Shown: positions 25,586 through 34,714 of the stretch, piece after piece
Position numbering within the stretch: position 1 is the stretch's first letter
Layout of the letters: each line of letters begins with the position of its first letter
Assembly: GCA_913060875.1 (NCBI GenBank)
Contig: CAJXSL010000013.1
Location: 62,001-126,000 of the forward strand
Direction of reading: 5' to 3'
Source: an uncultured Desulfobacteraceae bacterium
GTDB taxonomy: Bacteria; Desulfobacterota; Desulfobacteria; Desulfobacterales; UBA5852
Length of the DNA: 64,000 nucleotides
Translations under genes and position numbers: made by a program
Notes under the pieces: model-generated
The model's input: the letters and a program-made list of their open reading frames with translations, nothing else
What the model was told of the DNA's origin: nothing
Database searches by the model: none

Positions 25586-26060
25586 TGATCCTGTTCTCCT
25601 TTCGCATCGTCGTCAGAATGAAACGGCACACTTGCCAGGCACCGCCCCGTTGTGCATTTGCACTCTTCGATACCATAGAATGGCCGTCCTGCCAAGACCT
25701 CCGGAAGGAGGGGGCGGCAACTGCCGATGGATAAAATGGTTTTTTGCCCCGATGCCATTGGCATGATCTGAATCGTAAATGTGGTATTAAATATTGCTTG
25801 ACACACAATATATTGTATGAGAGTTCTCGACACGTTGCGGTCAATTCGGCCACCGGTCAGTGCCTCCTTAGGTGCCCGGTTCAGGGCTGAATATCATGCC
25901 GCATGGGAAGGCGCTCCTGGCTCCCGCTCCAGGGCGCTTGAACGTATCGGGCAACCATGCATTTTGCTTCTTCCTGATTACATTAATATCACCAGCAGCG
26001 TTGAACGCACCGACGTTCTAAAATTCTGCAAAGACCCTGTAAACTTACCCGGAGGTTTTC
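25586..26060. other. Leader region of nrdJ
   Basis: A 475-base gap between divergent genes. It holds the NrdR box and -35 element at 25798-25818 and a GC-rich leader of over 200 bases before nrdJ. The leader contains TTAGGTGCCC, loosely like the start of a cobalamin riboswitch, but the later conserved blocks are not convincing. Confidence 0.5.
25798..25818 (+). promoter_or_regulatory. NrdR box with overlapping -35 element, upstream of nrdJ
   Basis: ACACAATATATTGTAT (25803-25818) matches the NrdR consensus acaCwAtATaTwGtgt at nearly every position. It overlaps a perfect TTGACA (25798-25803), so bound NrdR would block RNA polymerase. NrdR represses ribonucleotide reductase genes when dATP is plentiful. 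Only one box is visible; NrdR often uses two. Confidence 0.75.
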
Positions 26061-28550
26061 ATGGCCGAACGATGTCGTTTTGTTTTAACTGAAGACGGGC
26101 GCTTGGACCTGTCCGCCTATCGATGGGATGACCACCGCTTTACGGATTTACTGACCCGCGCCGGGACTGCCACGACGGATACGGCCATGAGCATCAGCCG
26201 CCATCTGCGCAAAGAGATCGACAAGATCGAAGAGCGGACCATCACCATGTCGGTCATTGAGAAGATCATCGATGACAAGCTGCAGGAGTTTGGATTGGAC
26301 ATCGCCAATCCGGTCAAGCTGGACGTGAGTGTTTTCAAGAAAAAGGGTCCGCGCCTTTCCGGGAACGCCAAAACCGTTTTGGAACGCCGGTATCTAAAAA
26401 AGGATCCCGGCGGCAAGGTGATCGAGTCGCCGGATAAAATGTTTCGACGTGTGGCCCGTCATATCGCCAAAGCGGAGTTGGCCTTTGGCAGCGAAGAGAC
26501 GGCCGAAGAAATGGAAGACGCTTTTTACGACCTCATGACGGATTTCCGCTTCCTGCCCAATTCGCCGACCCTGATGAATGCCGGACGTCGTCTGGGTCAG
26601 CTGGCGGCCTGCTTTGTCCTGCCGGTGGAAGACAGCATGGAAGGCATCTTTACCTCCCTGCACAATGCTGCCATGATCCACAAATCCGGCGGCGGCACCG
26701 GGTTTTCCTTCTCGCGGCTGCGTCCCAAAGACAGCCGGGTCGGCACCACCGGCGGGGTGGCCTCCGGTCCGGTTTCCTTTATGAAAATTTTCAATACGGC
26801 CACCGAACAGGTCAAGCAGGGCGGCACCCGCCGCGGGGCCAACATGGCCATCTTGCGGGTGGATCACCCGGATATCATGGAGTTTATTTACTGCAAAAAA
26901 GAGCAGGGGTCGCTCAACAATTTCAACATCTCGGTGGGGGTCACGGAAGACTTCATGGCGGCGGTTGAAAATGAGGCGGATTACGACCTGGTGGACCCCC
27001 GGGACAACTCGGTGGCCGGAAGCCTCAACGCCCGGGAAGTGTATGACGCCCTGGTCAAACAGGCCTGGGAAAACGGGGATCCCGGGGTTGTTTTTCTGGA
27101 TCGCCTGAATCGGGATAACCCGACCCCGCTGCTGGGGGCGATCGAGAGCACCAACCCCTGCGGTGAGCAGCCCCTGCTGCCCCTGGAGGCCTGCAACCTG
27201 GGATCCATTAATTTGGCTAAATTTGTCATCAAGGAAGGTGACGCCGCCGTGGTGGATTTCGACGAACTCCAGGAAACCGTGAAGCTATCCGTCCGCTTTC
27301 TGGACAATACCATCGATCGCTCCCGCTATCCGCTTCCGGAAATCGATGCCATGGTCAAGGGCAACCGCAAAGTAGGGCTGGGCGTGATGGGGTTTGCCGA
27401 TATGCTCTACCAGCTCGGGATTCCCTACAATTCCGAAGATGCCCTGAAAATGGCCGAAGAAGTCATGCGAACCGTCCAGGAAGCCGCCCGGGAAGCCTCC
27501 CGGCGTCTGGCCGAAAAACGCGGCCCCTTTCCGAATATCGACAAGAGCGTCTATAAGGACAGCGAAAAAGATCAGTTTCGCAATGCCACCACCACGACCA
27601 TTGCGCCCACCGGGACCCTCAGCATCATCGCCGGTTGTTCCAGTGGTATCGAGCCGCTGTTCGCCTTAAGCTTTGTGCGCAATGTCATGGACAACGACCG
27701 CCTGATGGAAGTCAATCCGGTCTTCGAAGCCGTTGCCCGCGCCTATGGATTTTATTCGGAAGAACTCATGCAGAAGGTGGCCGAGAGCGGCTCGATTCAT
27801 GATTTCGAAGAGATTCCCCAGGAGGTCCGCAAAATTTTTGTCACGGCCCATGATGTCTCGCCGGAGTGGCATATCCGCATGCAGGCCGCTTTCCAGAAGT
27901 ATACCGACAATGCCGTATCCAAGACCGTCAACCTGCCGCGCGACGCCACGGTGGGGGATGTCCGGAAAATCTATGACCTGGCCTACGACCTGCGATGCAA
28001 AGGGGTCACCATTTACCGCGACGGGAGCAAGGAAAACCAGGTTCTGGCCTTCAGTACGAAAGAAGACTCCCGCACCCGCTTTCTGCGGGCGGTCAAAGAG
28101 CGGCCGGAGACCCTGGAGGGGTTCACTACCCGTATGAAAACCGGCATGGGCCACCTATATGTCACGGTCACCGAATATGAAGGGCGCCCCTTCGAGGTCT
28201 TTGCCACCATTGGAAAATCAGGCCGTTCGACCGCCGCCAAGGCGGAGGCCGTCGGCCGTCTGGTATCCCTGGCCCTGCGCAGCGGTGTCAAGGTGGGGGA
28301 TATTGTCAAACAGCTCAAAGGCATTGGCGGCGAATACCCGGTCTTCCAGCCGGGCGGGCTGGTGCTGTCCATCCCGGATGCCATCGCCAGGATTCTCGAG
28401 AAGCGTTATCTGAAGAACGCCAATGGGGCCGCAACTTCATCCCATACCCGCAGCCTGATGGGTGAAAAATGCCCGGAATGCGGTCAGACCATCAGCTTTG
28501 AGGAAGGCTGCATGACGTGCCATTTCTGCGGATTCACCAAATGCGGATAG
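26061..28550 (+). CDS. nrdJ: Adenosylcobalamin-dependent (class II) ribonucleotide reductase
   Basis: An 829-residue enzyme with the class II pattern: FLPNSPTLMNAGRRLGQLAACF, HKSGGGTGFSFSRLRP, NPCGEQPLLPLEACNLGSINL and IAPTGTLSIIAGCSSGIEP. The Cys in NPCGE is the radical Cys, and its redox partners are in place. A C-terminal zinc-ribbon-like tail (CPECGQTISFEEGCMTCHFCG) probably carries the cysteines that re-reduce the active site. It makes deoxyribonucleotides with coenzyme B12 and without oxygen. CCCGGAGG precedes the ATG. Confidence 0.96.
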   Translation: MAERCRFVLTEDGRLDLSAYRWDDHRFTDLLTRAGTATTDTAMSISRHLRKEIDKIEERTITMSVIEKIIDDKLQEFGLDIANPVKLDVSVFKKKGPRLSGNAKTVLERRYLKKDPGGKVIESPDKMFRRVARHIAKAELAFGSEETAEEMEDAFYDLMTDFRFLPNSPTLMNAGRRLGQLAACFVLPVEDSMEGIFTSLHNAAMIHKSGGGTGFSFSRLRPKDSRVGTTGGVASGPVSFMKIFNTATEQVKQGGTRRGANMAILRVDHPDIMEFIYCKKEQGSLNNFNISVGVTEDFMAAVENEADYDLVDPRDNSVAGSLNAREVYDALVKQAWENGDPGVVFLDRLNRDNPTPLLGAIESTNPCGEQPLLPLEACNLGSINLAKFVIKEGDAAVVDFDELQETVKLSVRFLDNTIDRSRYPLPEIDAMVKGNRKVGLGVMGFADMLYQLGIPYNSEDALKMAEEVMRTVQEAAREASRRLAEKRGPFPNIDKSVYKDSEKDQFRNATTTTIAPTGTLSIIAGCSSGIEPLFALSFVRNVMDNDRLMEVNPVFEAVARAYGFYSEELMQKVAESGSIHDFEEIPQEVRKIFVTAHDVSPEWHIRMQAAFQKYTDNAVSKTVNLPRDATVGDVRKIYDLAYDLRCKGVTIYRDGSKENQVLAFSTKEDSRTRFLRAVKERPETLEGFTTRMKTGMGHLYVTVTEYEGRPFEVFATIGKSGRSTAAKAEAVGRLVSLALRSGVKVGDIVKQLKGIGGEYPVFQPGGLVLSIPDAIARILEKRYLKNANGAATSSHTRSLMGEKCPECGQTISFEEGCMTCHFCGFTKCG

Positions 28551-28963
28551 ACCTTTCCAGGGGACAAACCATATCCTGGATACCTATTTAGTGTCCATCC
28601 ATAAATGGCATCTTTTGGCCCCGAGCGGCGTTTTCGCTCTTTTGAAATCCTCGAAATAGGCCACTATTCCTGCGGTTTCCAAATCGCTCAGGCCTTGCTC
28701 GGAACCCAGATCTACCATCTCTGGACGAACACTATTCAAGCAACTGATTGGATCGTGATAAAGCCGGCAGGTGCAATCACCGGATGCACTTATCGGCTTT
28801 TGTATTGATCCCAACCCGCCAACTCTGGTGGAACAACCAAGCCAATAAAAGGAAACGGCCCGGGGTTTCAGAGAAACCGCCGGGCCGTTTGTCATTTGAC
28901 GAAACGATTCGCTGGCGAAGAAGGGGAGAAGTCAGGGTCAGGTCAGATGTCGCAGGAGCAATT
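28551..28963. other. Intergenic region between convergent nrdJ and nrdG
   Basis: About 410 bases. Apart from the terminator at 28853-28890 there is a minus-strand open frame ending near 28584 (…AYFEDFKRAKTPLGAKRCHL…) that looks protein-like over its last 45 codons but has no clear start. It may be the tail of a degraded gene or mobile element; it was not recognised. Confidence 0.4.
28853..28890. terminator. Strong hairpin terminator between nrdJ and nrdDG
   Basis: AAACGGCCCGG (28853-28863) and CCGGGCCGTTT (28880-28890) pair as an 11-bp stem that extends through GTTTC/GAAAC around a short loop. The plus strand continues TTTGTCATTT. It lies about 300 bases after nrdJ and about 75 bases after nrdG, so it can stop readthrough from both sides, most likely the nrdDG transcript. 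Confidence 0.7.
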
Positions 28964-29659
28964 TCATCGCATGAGGCAGCAGTCCACCATCGGTTCAATA
29001 ATCGCTTTGAGCTTCAACAATTCGTTATCGTCAAAAAGATGGTCTTTCTGTGATCCCGCATCGGAATCAAGCGTCTCATTAGCACAAAATTTTTGAATTG
29101 CATAGGTCTGGGCCCCATTTATCAGGTGGCCAATACGGGCCATAATCTTGGCGTTGACAACAGGCCGATAGCAGGTGGTGCGAAATTCATATGGCAGACC
29201 GGAGGCCATGATCAGTTTGATGCTGGCCTTGACGGCGGCAGACGGATCCTTGGGACACAGGGCGGGGGCATAGTGGTCCGGGTCCGTCTTGACATCCATG
29301 GCCACATAATCGACCAGGCCATTGCGAATCAATGCGGCGATAACCTCCGGGTAGCTGCCGTTGGTATCCAGCTTGACGGCATAGCCGCGGTCTTTGGCGG
29401 CTTGGCATAAATCCGCCAGACCCGGCTGGAGTGTAGGCTCGCCGCCGGAGAAAACCACCCCTTCCAGCAGGCCCTGCCGGGCATCGAGGTGCGCCAGGAC
29501 ATCGCTTTCCGGTATCGGGTCATCAATATCGCCCCGGGCCAGTTTCGGGTTATGACAGTAAGGGCAGCGAAAGTTGCAGCCGTTGAGGAACACCACGGCG
29601 CTCAATCGCCCCGGAAAGTCAATCATGGAAACTTTTTGCAGGCCGCCGATTTTAACCAT
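28964..29659 (-). CDS. nrdG: Anaerobic ribonucleotide reductase activating enzyme (radical SAM)
   Basis: A 231-residue radical SAM protein with CNFRCPYC (CxxxCxxC cluster motif) and the glycine-rich FSGGEPTLQ for S-adenosylmethionine binding. It generates the glycyl radical on NrdD. The length and the opening GLQKVSMIDFPGRLSAVVF are those of the NrdG2-type activases common in anaerobes. GGGAGGCCGG precedes the ATG. It lies 16 bases after nrdD in the same operon. Confidence 0.94.
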   Translation of the reverse strand: MVKIGGLQKVSMIDFPGRLSAVVFLNGCNFRCPYCHNPKLARGDIDDPIPESDVLAHLDARQGLLEGVVFSGGEPTLQPGLADLCQAAKDRGYAVKLDTNGSYPEVIAALIRNGLVDYVAMDVKTDPDHYAPALCPKDPSAAVKASIKLIMASGLPYEFRTTCYRPVVNAKIMARIGHLINGAQTYAIQKFCANETLDSDAGSQKDHLFDDNELLKLKAIIEPMVDCCLMR

Positions 29660-29675
29660 GGTAATCCGGCCTCCC

Positions 29676-31850
29676 TCAGGACGCGATGGCCTTTACCGGT
29701 TGCGGGACGGTCGGGGTTTCCGATGACGGTTTTTCATAGGTTTCGAGGGCTTCCAGGGGCGCCGTCCACCGAAAGGGCCGCCGGTTGCGGTATTCGGCCT
29801 GTTTGCCGTCATTCCACTGTTTGACCGGTCGGAGATAACCCACAATCCGGGAATAGACCTCCGTTGCCTGGTGACATTGCGGGCATTCCGGCTGTTCGCC
29901 CTTTAAATAGCCATGCGATGGGCACACACTGAAAGTGGGTGTCAGGGTGAAATACGGCAGGCGAAACTGACGGGCGACTTTGCGCACCAGGGACTTTACC
30001 GTCTGGATATCGTCGACCATCTCACCCAGGAAAAGATGCTGGACCGTACCGCCGGTGTATTTAACCTGGAGGTCGTCCTGGTGGATGAGGGTGTCGAAGA
30101 GGTCGTCGGTGTAATGCACCGGCAGCTGGGTGGAATTGGTATAGTAGGGCGCCGCGCCTTCCTGGACATCTTCTTCGTTGGCACAGCGGATATCCGGATA
30201 CCTCTTTTTGTCCAGGCGGCAGAGCCGATAGGAGGTGCCTTCGGCCGGGGTGGCTTCCAGGTTGAACAGGTCGCCGGTCTCTTCCTGCAGATCCGCCATC
30301 AGGTCGCGCAAGTGGTCCATGATCCTGAGCGCGAAATCGCGTCCGGCAGGGCTGCCGATGTCTTCGCCCAGGAAATTCAAGCAGGCCTCGTTCATTCCCA
30401 CGATGCCGATGGTGGCAAAATGGTTTTTCCAGTAGAGGCCTGATCCGGCCTTGATGTCCCTCAGGTAGAATTTGGCGTAGGGATAAAGGTTCTTGCGGGT
30501 GAATTGCTCCAGAACCTTGCGTTTGATGACCAGGCTGTCGCGGGCCAGGCCGACCTGCCGATCGAGGCGCTCAAAAAACGCTTCTTCGTCCCCGGCCAGG
30601 TAGCCGATACGGGGCAGGTTGATGGTGACCACCCCGATGGAGCCGGTCAGGGGATTGGCCCCGAATAGCCCGCCGCCCCGCTTCCGGAGTTCCCGATTGT
30701 CCAGCCGCAGCCGGCAGCACATGGAACGCGCGTCATCGGGGGACATGTCGGAATTGACGAAATTGGAAAAATAGGGAATGCCGTATTTCCCGGTCATTTT
30801 CCAGATAGGATCCAAATCGGGGTTGTCCCAGTCGAATCCCTCCGTGATGTTGTAGGTCGGTATGGGAAATGTGAACACCCGGCCACGGGCGTCGCCTTCC
30901 ATCATTACATCCGCAAAAGCACGGTTGAGGATGTTCATCTCCGGCTGGAATTCGGCATAAGTCTCGCTGCGCATTTCCCCCCCCACGATCACGGGATGAT
31001 CCTGGAGGATGGACGGCACATACAGATCCATGGTGATATTGGTAAAGGGGGTTTGAAAACCGACCCGTGTCGGGATGTTGATGTTGAAGACGAATTCCTG
31101 GAGGGCCTGTTTGACCCCGCCGTAGTCCAGACCGTCAAATCGTACGAAAGGCGCCAGGAGGGTGTCGAAATTGGACAGTGCCTGGGCGCCGGCGGCTTCG
31201 CCCTGCAAGGTATAGAAGAAATTGACGATTTGCCCCAGGGCCGAGCGCAGATGTTTGGGCGGTGCGCTTTCGACCTTGCCCGCCACCCCGCGGAAACCCT
31301 GCAGCAGCAGGTCTTTCAGATCCCAGCCCACGCAATAGACGGACAGCAGGCTGAGGTCGTGGACATGCATGTCACCATCGCGATGGGCCTGGCGTATTTC
31401 GGGGGGATAAATGCGGTTGAGCCAGTACTCGCTGGTTACATCCGAAGAAATATAATTGTTGAGGCCCTGGAGGGAGTAGGACATGTTGCTGTTTTCCTTC
31501 ACCTTCCAGTCCAGTTTGCGAATATAGTGCTCGACCAGGTCGACATTGGCCTTGGTCGCCATCTGCCGAAGTTGGGCATGCTGTTCACGATAGAGGATGT
31601 AGGCCTTGGCGGAGCGGTAGAAGGGGGAGTCCAGCAGCACCCGTTCGACAATATCCTGGATGTCTTCGACGGTGGGTTGGGGCCCCAGGCGCAGCTCATG
31701 GGCCAGGGTCAGCACCCGGAGGGTAAGTTTGCGTGCCTCCCTCGGGCCGAATTCGCCGGTGGCTTCTCCGGCTTTGGTAATGGCGCCTGTAATGTGAGAG
31801 GAATCAAATTCGAGGATTCGGCCGTCCCGTTTCTGAATGGTATCGAACAT
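29676..31850 (-). CDS. nrdD: Anaerobic (class III) ribonucleoside-triphosphate reductase
   Basis: About 724 residues. An ATP-cone allosteric domain fills the first 90 residues (IQKRDGRILEFD onward). The C-terminal glycyl-radical loop is RIVGYLRPV, preceded by the zinc site made by CPSHG and CPQCH. It reduces ribonucleotides by an oxygen-sensitive radical route. The start at 31850 (MFDTIQ) is preferred because GGGG lies nine bases before it; the Met at 31856 is an alternative, and the extension to 31967 is not supported. Confidence 0.95.
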   Translation of the reverse strand: MFDTIQKRDGRILEFDSSHITGAITKAGEATGEFGPREARKLTLRVLTLAHELRLGPQPTVEDIQDIVERVLLDSPFYRSAKAYILYREQHAQLRQMATKANVDLVEHYIRKLDWKVKENSNMSYSLQGLNNYISSDVTSEYWLNRIYPPEIRQAHRDGDMHVHDLSLLSVYCVGWDLKDLLLQGFRGVAGKVESAPPKHLRSALGQIVNFFYTLQGEAAGAQALSNFDTLLAPFVRFDGLDYGGVKQALQEFVFNINIPTRVGFQTPFTNITMDLYVPSILQDHPVIVGGEMRSETYAEFQPEMNILNRAFADVMMEGDARGRVFTFPIPTYNITEGFDWDNPDLDPIWKMTGKYGIPYFSNFVNSDMSPDDARSMCCRLRLDNRELRKRGGGLFGANPLTGSIGVVTINLPRIGYLAGDEEAFFERLDRQVGLARDSLVIKRKVLEQFTRKNLYPYAKFYLRDIKAGSGLYWKNHFATIGIVGMNEACLNFLGEDIGSPAGRDFALRIMDHLRDLMADLQEETGDLFNLEATPAEGTSYRLCRLDKKRYPDIRCANEEDVQEGAAPYYTNSTQLPVHYTDDLFDTLIHQDDLQVKYTGGTVQHLFLGEMVDDIQTVKSLVRKVARQFRLPYFTLTPTFSVCPSHGYLKGEQPECPQCHQATEVYSRIVGYLRPVKQWNDGKQAEYRNRRPFRWTAPLEALETYEKPSSETPTVPQPVKAIAS

Positions 31851-32061
31851 GTTCATGAGCCCCGCTGGTTGAGAGAAGACATTGGTGCGACTTTCCGGAA
31901 TCGGTATAAAGGGAATTGCGCCGGGAGTTGCGGTGAGAACGTGCCACAACACGCGAGCAACGGCCAAGACGCCACAGCCCGCAGCCTAACAAAAAGATGT
32001 TACCGATTTAGGGAAAGCTTCGGACAAGAAATGGTCAGTACAACCGACTGGAGGGGGTATT

Positions 32062-32085
32062 GCACAATATATTGTAGCGTGTCAA
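32062..32085 (-). promoter_or_regulatory. NrdR box with adjoining -35 element, upstream of nrdDG
   Basis: The core CACAATATATTGTAG (32063-32077) matches the NrdR box and is nearly identical to the one before nrdJ (shared CACAATATATTGTA). A perfect TTGACA on the minus strand (32085-32080) lies directly beside it, the same layout as at nrdJ. It lies about 212 bases upstream of the chosen nrdD start. Confidence 0.75.
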
Positions 32086-32146
32086 GCCAAAATCACTTCA
32101 TATTGTGACTATTAAAGTGGTCACCCAATCAAAAAAATGCGGCTCA

Positions 32147-33049
32147 TCAAGGGGTTACCCAGATATAGTCCGCCAAATCCAGGTCCACTTCCGATCCCAC
32201 CGCGGCCAGGTAGACCGTTCGGAAAGGGGCTTGGCTGCGGCGGTAGGCCCGGTCGGGAACGCCATACTTATATTGGATATGGCCGTTTCCGATGACGACG
32301 ACCATGGGGCCGGCCGAGAGGTTTCGGGCAACGGCTTCGGCCATGGTATCTTCCCAGGCGCACTGGACTTCATAAAAATAGTCGAAAGATTTCGCCCGGC
32401 CGTGTGCGTGCTGGTTAAACACCTCTTCGACATAGGCGCGGTGCTCCGTGTTGCCGGTGTCGATTTCGTCAGCCAGCAGACTGCGTTCATCGGGCAAAAG
32501 ATTTTCGATGCCGCTGGTACTGATTTTGGAACGGATCCAGGAGGGATAATTCAATCCCACCAGGCCTAAGCGCTTTTCCTGAACCATTTCGAAAATCGGG
32601 GCGTAAAGATCGAAGGGGAAGCCCCATCCGGTGCCGCGGGCATACCAATGGGTTTTTTGAATAAACGTTTCGCGATCCAGTTCGCCTGCGCTCCAACGGG
32701 CCAGTATGGGGTCATAGCGCGGATCAAACATTTCCATGCCGACCGTAAGGCGCTGGTGTTTCTGATAAAGCGCCTCGATCAGACGGGCCTGTACAAGATG
32801 GTGATCCCGGTTGGTATGGGTTTCCCCGACATAGACAACCTGAACCCCGGCCAGATCTTCCACGAGGGCATCGAAGGCAATCGGCTGACCGGTGCGAGCG
32901 GAGATAATGGTTTCGGCCGGATAGGTTTTACCCGTGTCGGTAACGGTCAATTGGGTCGGCATGGTTGTACAGCTGTAAGGCATTAATATTAACAGGCCGG
33001 CAACAATCCAAACGGTTTTTGACAGGCCCGTCCGCACGGTGGCTTTCAT
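32147..33049 (-). CDS. ChaN-like lipoprotein (haem-binding family)
   Basis: A 300-residue protein with a signal peptide ending at a lipobox-like PYSC, then the ChaN pattern: VVYVGETHTNRDHHLVQARLIEAL, VGMEMFDPRYDPILARW and VVIGNGHIQYKYGVPDRAY. ChaN from Campylobacter binds haem at the outer membrane; whether this member does is unknown. It starts just beyond the nrdD promoter and is on the same strand. Confidence 0.88.
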   Translation of the reverse strand: MKATVRTGLSKTVWIVAGLLILMPYSCTTMPTQLTVTDTGKTYPAETIISARTGQPIAFDALVEDLAGVQVVYVGETHTNRDHHLVQARLIEALYQKHQRLTVGMEMFDPRYDPILARWSAGELDRETFIQKTHWYARGTGWGFPFDLYAPIFEMVQEKRLGLVGLNYPSWIRSKISTSGIENLLPDERSLLADEIDTGNTEHRAYVEEVFNQHAHGRAKSFDYFYEVQCAWEDTMAEAVARNLSAGPMVVVIGNGHIQYKYGVPDRAYRRSQAPFRTVYLAAVGSEVDLDLADYIWVTP

Positions 33050-33190
33050 AGGCGAGGTACTCCGCGGCTTGCATTTAAATGGGTTTTATGACAGTGGGTA
33101 AATACAGTACGAATGTACTACCGTTCCAAACGGACTCACCCTAAACCCATAATGCCGCGCGTTGCATACGTCAAGGCGGGTCGTATCTCC

Positions 33191-33448
33191 ATGCGTCAGG
33201 ATAAAAGCCCTGTTTTTCGTCAAGCCATTATCCCCTGGTATGATTCCAGCCGGGTGTGCTGGGTTTTGATCGGCTTTCTGACAGCCGTCGTGATCTTCGG
33301 AGGTGCCGGTATCGATGAAGCCCTTGGTACGGAGGCGTTTACCGCCTATGCCTGGGTGCCCCTGCTTCTGGTCATCCTGGGGCTGGGGGTTATCGGCGCC
33401 ATCCTGGTTCGCCTGATGCGCCGTTATCTGGATAGCTTGTCGCGCTGA
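33191..33448 (+). CDS. Small membrane protein of unknown function (85 aa)
   Basis: Starting MRQDKSPVFRQAIIPWYDSS, it has two membrane helices (about 23-44 and 57-78) and a short basic tail. The opening AIIPWYDS followed by two helices looks like a conserved small inner-membrane protein of sulfate reducers, judged from memory. The upstream in-frame Met at 33113 lacks a ribosome site and would add an unlikely basic stretch. Confidence 0.6.
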   Translation: MRQDKSPVFRQAIIPWYDSSRVCWVLIGFLTAVVIFGGAGIDEALGTEAFTAYAWVPLLLVILGLGVIGAILVRLMRRYLDSLSR

Positions 33449-33510
33449 TCAGGCTCCGGAGAACCGCGGGTCACCCGGCTGAACCGAGCAACCCGCCGAT
33501 ATCTTCTGGC

Positions 33511-33945
33511 CTAAAGATTGTCGTTGACGTAGCGCAGTACGGTCACGAACTGATCCGCCTCGTAATATCCCAGGAAGTTGCGCAGCTTTTTCCCGTTGGC
33601 CGATAAAAACCAATTGTCCGGTACCGGTCGGATATTGTACTTGCCTGCCACCTTGGCGTTTTTATTGGTGTTTACGCGGATGGCGACGAAATCCTTGTTG
33701 AGAAGATTAATAACGGAACGATTGCGAAACGTTTTTTGTTCCATTTCTTTGCAGTAGCTGCACCAGTCCGTGTAGAAATGCAGATAAACCCGCTTGTTCT
33801 CTTTTTGCGCCAAGGACATCCCCTGCTTGTAATTGTACCAGTTGATACGATCGGCCTTCTGCCCCTTTTTTCCCGCCAGGACGACGCTGCCTGAAAGACA
33901 GAACACAATGATCAACAAAGGAATTAAGAATAGTGATTTTTTCAT
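33511..33945 (-). CDS. Secreted thioredoxin-fold protein
   Basis: A 144-residue protein: signal peptide (about 1-24), then a thioredoxin-like domain with redox motif WCSYC and the Pro-containing RPVPDNWFL segment that places the cis-proline loop. Members reduce or isomerise disulfides in the periplasm. GTCGAGGT precedes the ATG. It lies directly after the CcdA gene (49 bases), which is the expected source of its electrons. Confidence 0.9.
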   Translation of the reverse strand: MKKSLFLIPLLIIVFCLSGSVVLAGKKGQKADRINWYNYKQGMSLAQKENKRVYLHFYTDWCSYCKEMEQKTFRNRSVINLLNKDFVAIRVNTNKNAKVAGKYNIRPVPDNWFLSANGKKLRNFLGYYEADQFVTVLRYVNDNL

Positions 33946-33994
33946 GGGTCATACCTCGACTATAAGATTTTTCCGCTGGGGCGGAACGTTGTTT

Positions 33995-34714
33995 TCAGCC
34001 GGCCGCCGACCCGATCAGCGACCAGATGACGCCAAAGCGATCAAAGACCAGGGCCAATCCCAGTCCGATCAGCAGCGTGCCGGCCGCTATGTTGACAAAA
34101 TATATTACCCGTCGGGCTTTTTTCAGAAAAACAAGCATCAGGTTGATGAAAACGGACATCAGCAAAAACGGTATCCAGAGACCGGCGGAGTAAGCTGTGA
34201 GCAGGCCGATGCCTTCGCTTATCGATTCCTCGCTGCCCGCCAGAATGAGGATGGATCCCAGCATGGGCCCGATGCAGGGGCTCCAGCCGGCCCCGAAAGC
34301 CATACCCACCAGCACGGTACCCAGGATATGGGTCGGCTTTTCGCGCATTTGGACCCGTTTTTCCACCTCGAGAAATGACAGACGGAATAACCCGGTCAAA
34401 TGGAGCCCGAAGATGATGATGACAAGCCCGCCGGCGACCCTGATGATCTGCTGGTAACGGGCCACGACACTCCCGAGAAAAGAGGCCGAAGCTCCCAGCA
34501 GGATGAAAATCAGGGAAAATCCCAGCCCGAAGGCCATGGTGGCCACAATTACCTTCCGGCGGACACGGCCGAGCCGACTGGCGGTCAACTCCTCCAGCGA
34601 GTAACCGGAGATGAACGTAAAATAGGCGGGTATCAACGGTAGTATACATGGCGAAAAAAAAGACAGTAGCCCGGCTCCAAAAGCCGCCGGATATGTTATG
34701 GTTTCATCAAGCAT
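33995..34714 (-). CDS. ccdA: CcdA/DsbD-type transmembrane electron carrier
   Basis: A 239-residue protein with six membrane helices and the two buried redox cysteines of the family: LLSFFSPCILPLIPAY near the start and FGAGWSPCIGPMLG in the middle. It carries electrons from cytoplasmic thioredoxin across the membrane to periplasmic thioredoxin-like proteins, for cytochrome c maturation or disulfide reduction. AAAGGG stands six bases before the ATG. It forms a pair with the thioredoxin-fold gene. Confidence 0.93.
   Translation of the reverse strand: MLDETITYPAAFGAGLLSFFSPCILPLIPAYFTFISGYSLEELTASRLGRVRRKVIVATMAFGLGFSLIFILLGASASFLGSVVARYQQIIRVAGGLVIIIFGLHLTGLFRLSFLEVEKRVQMREKPTHILGTVLVGMAFGAGWSPCIGPMLGSILILAGSEESISEGIGLLTAYSAGLWIPFLLMSVFINLMLVFLKKARRVIYFVNIAAGTLLIGLGLALVFDRFGVIWSLIGSAAG

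Noticed and set aside
25860-25960. Possible cobalamin riboswitch before nrdJ
   Set aside because: TTAGGTGCCC resembles the first conserved block, but the later GGTG/CCGCNACTGT and GCCACTG blocks are not present in convincing form. A covariance-model search would settle it.
25817-26092. 91-codon frame overlapping the start of nrdJ
   Set aside because: No ribosome site. It reads through the leader and into nrdJ in another frame.
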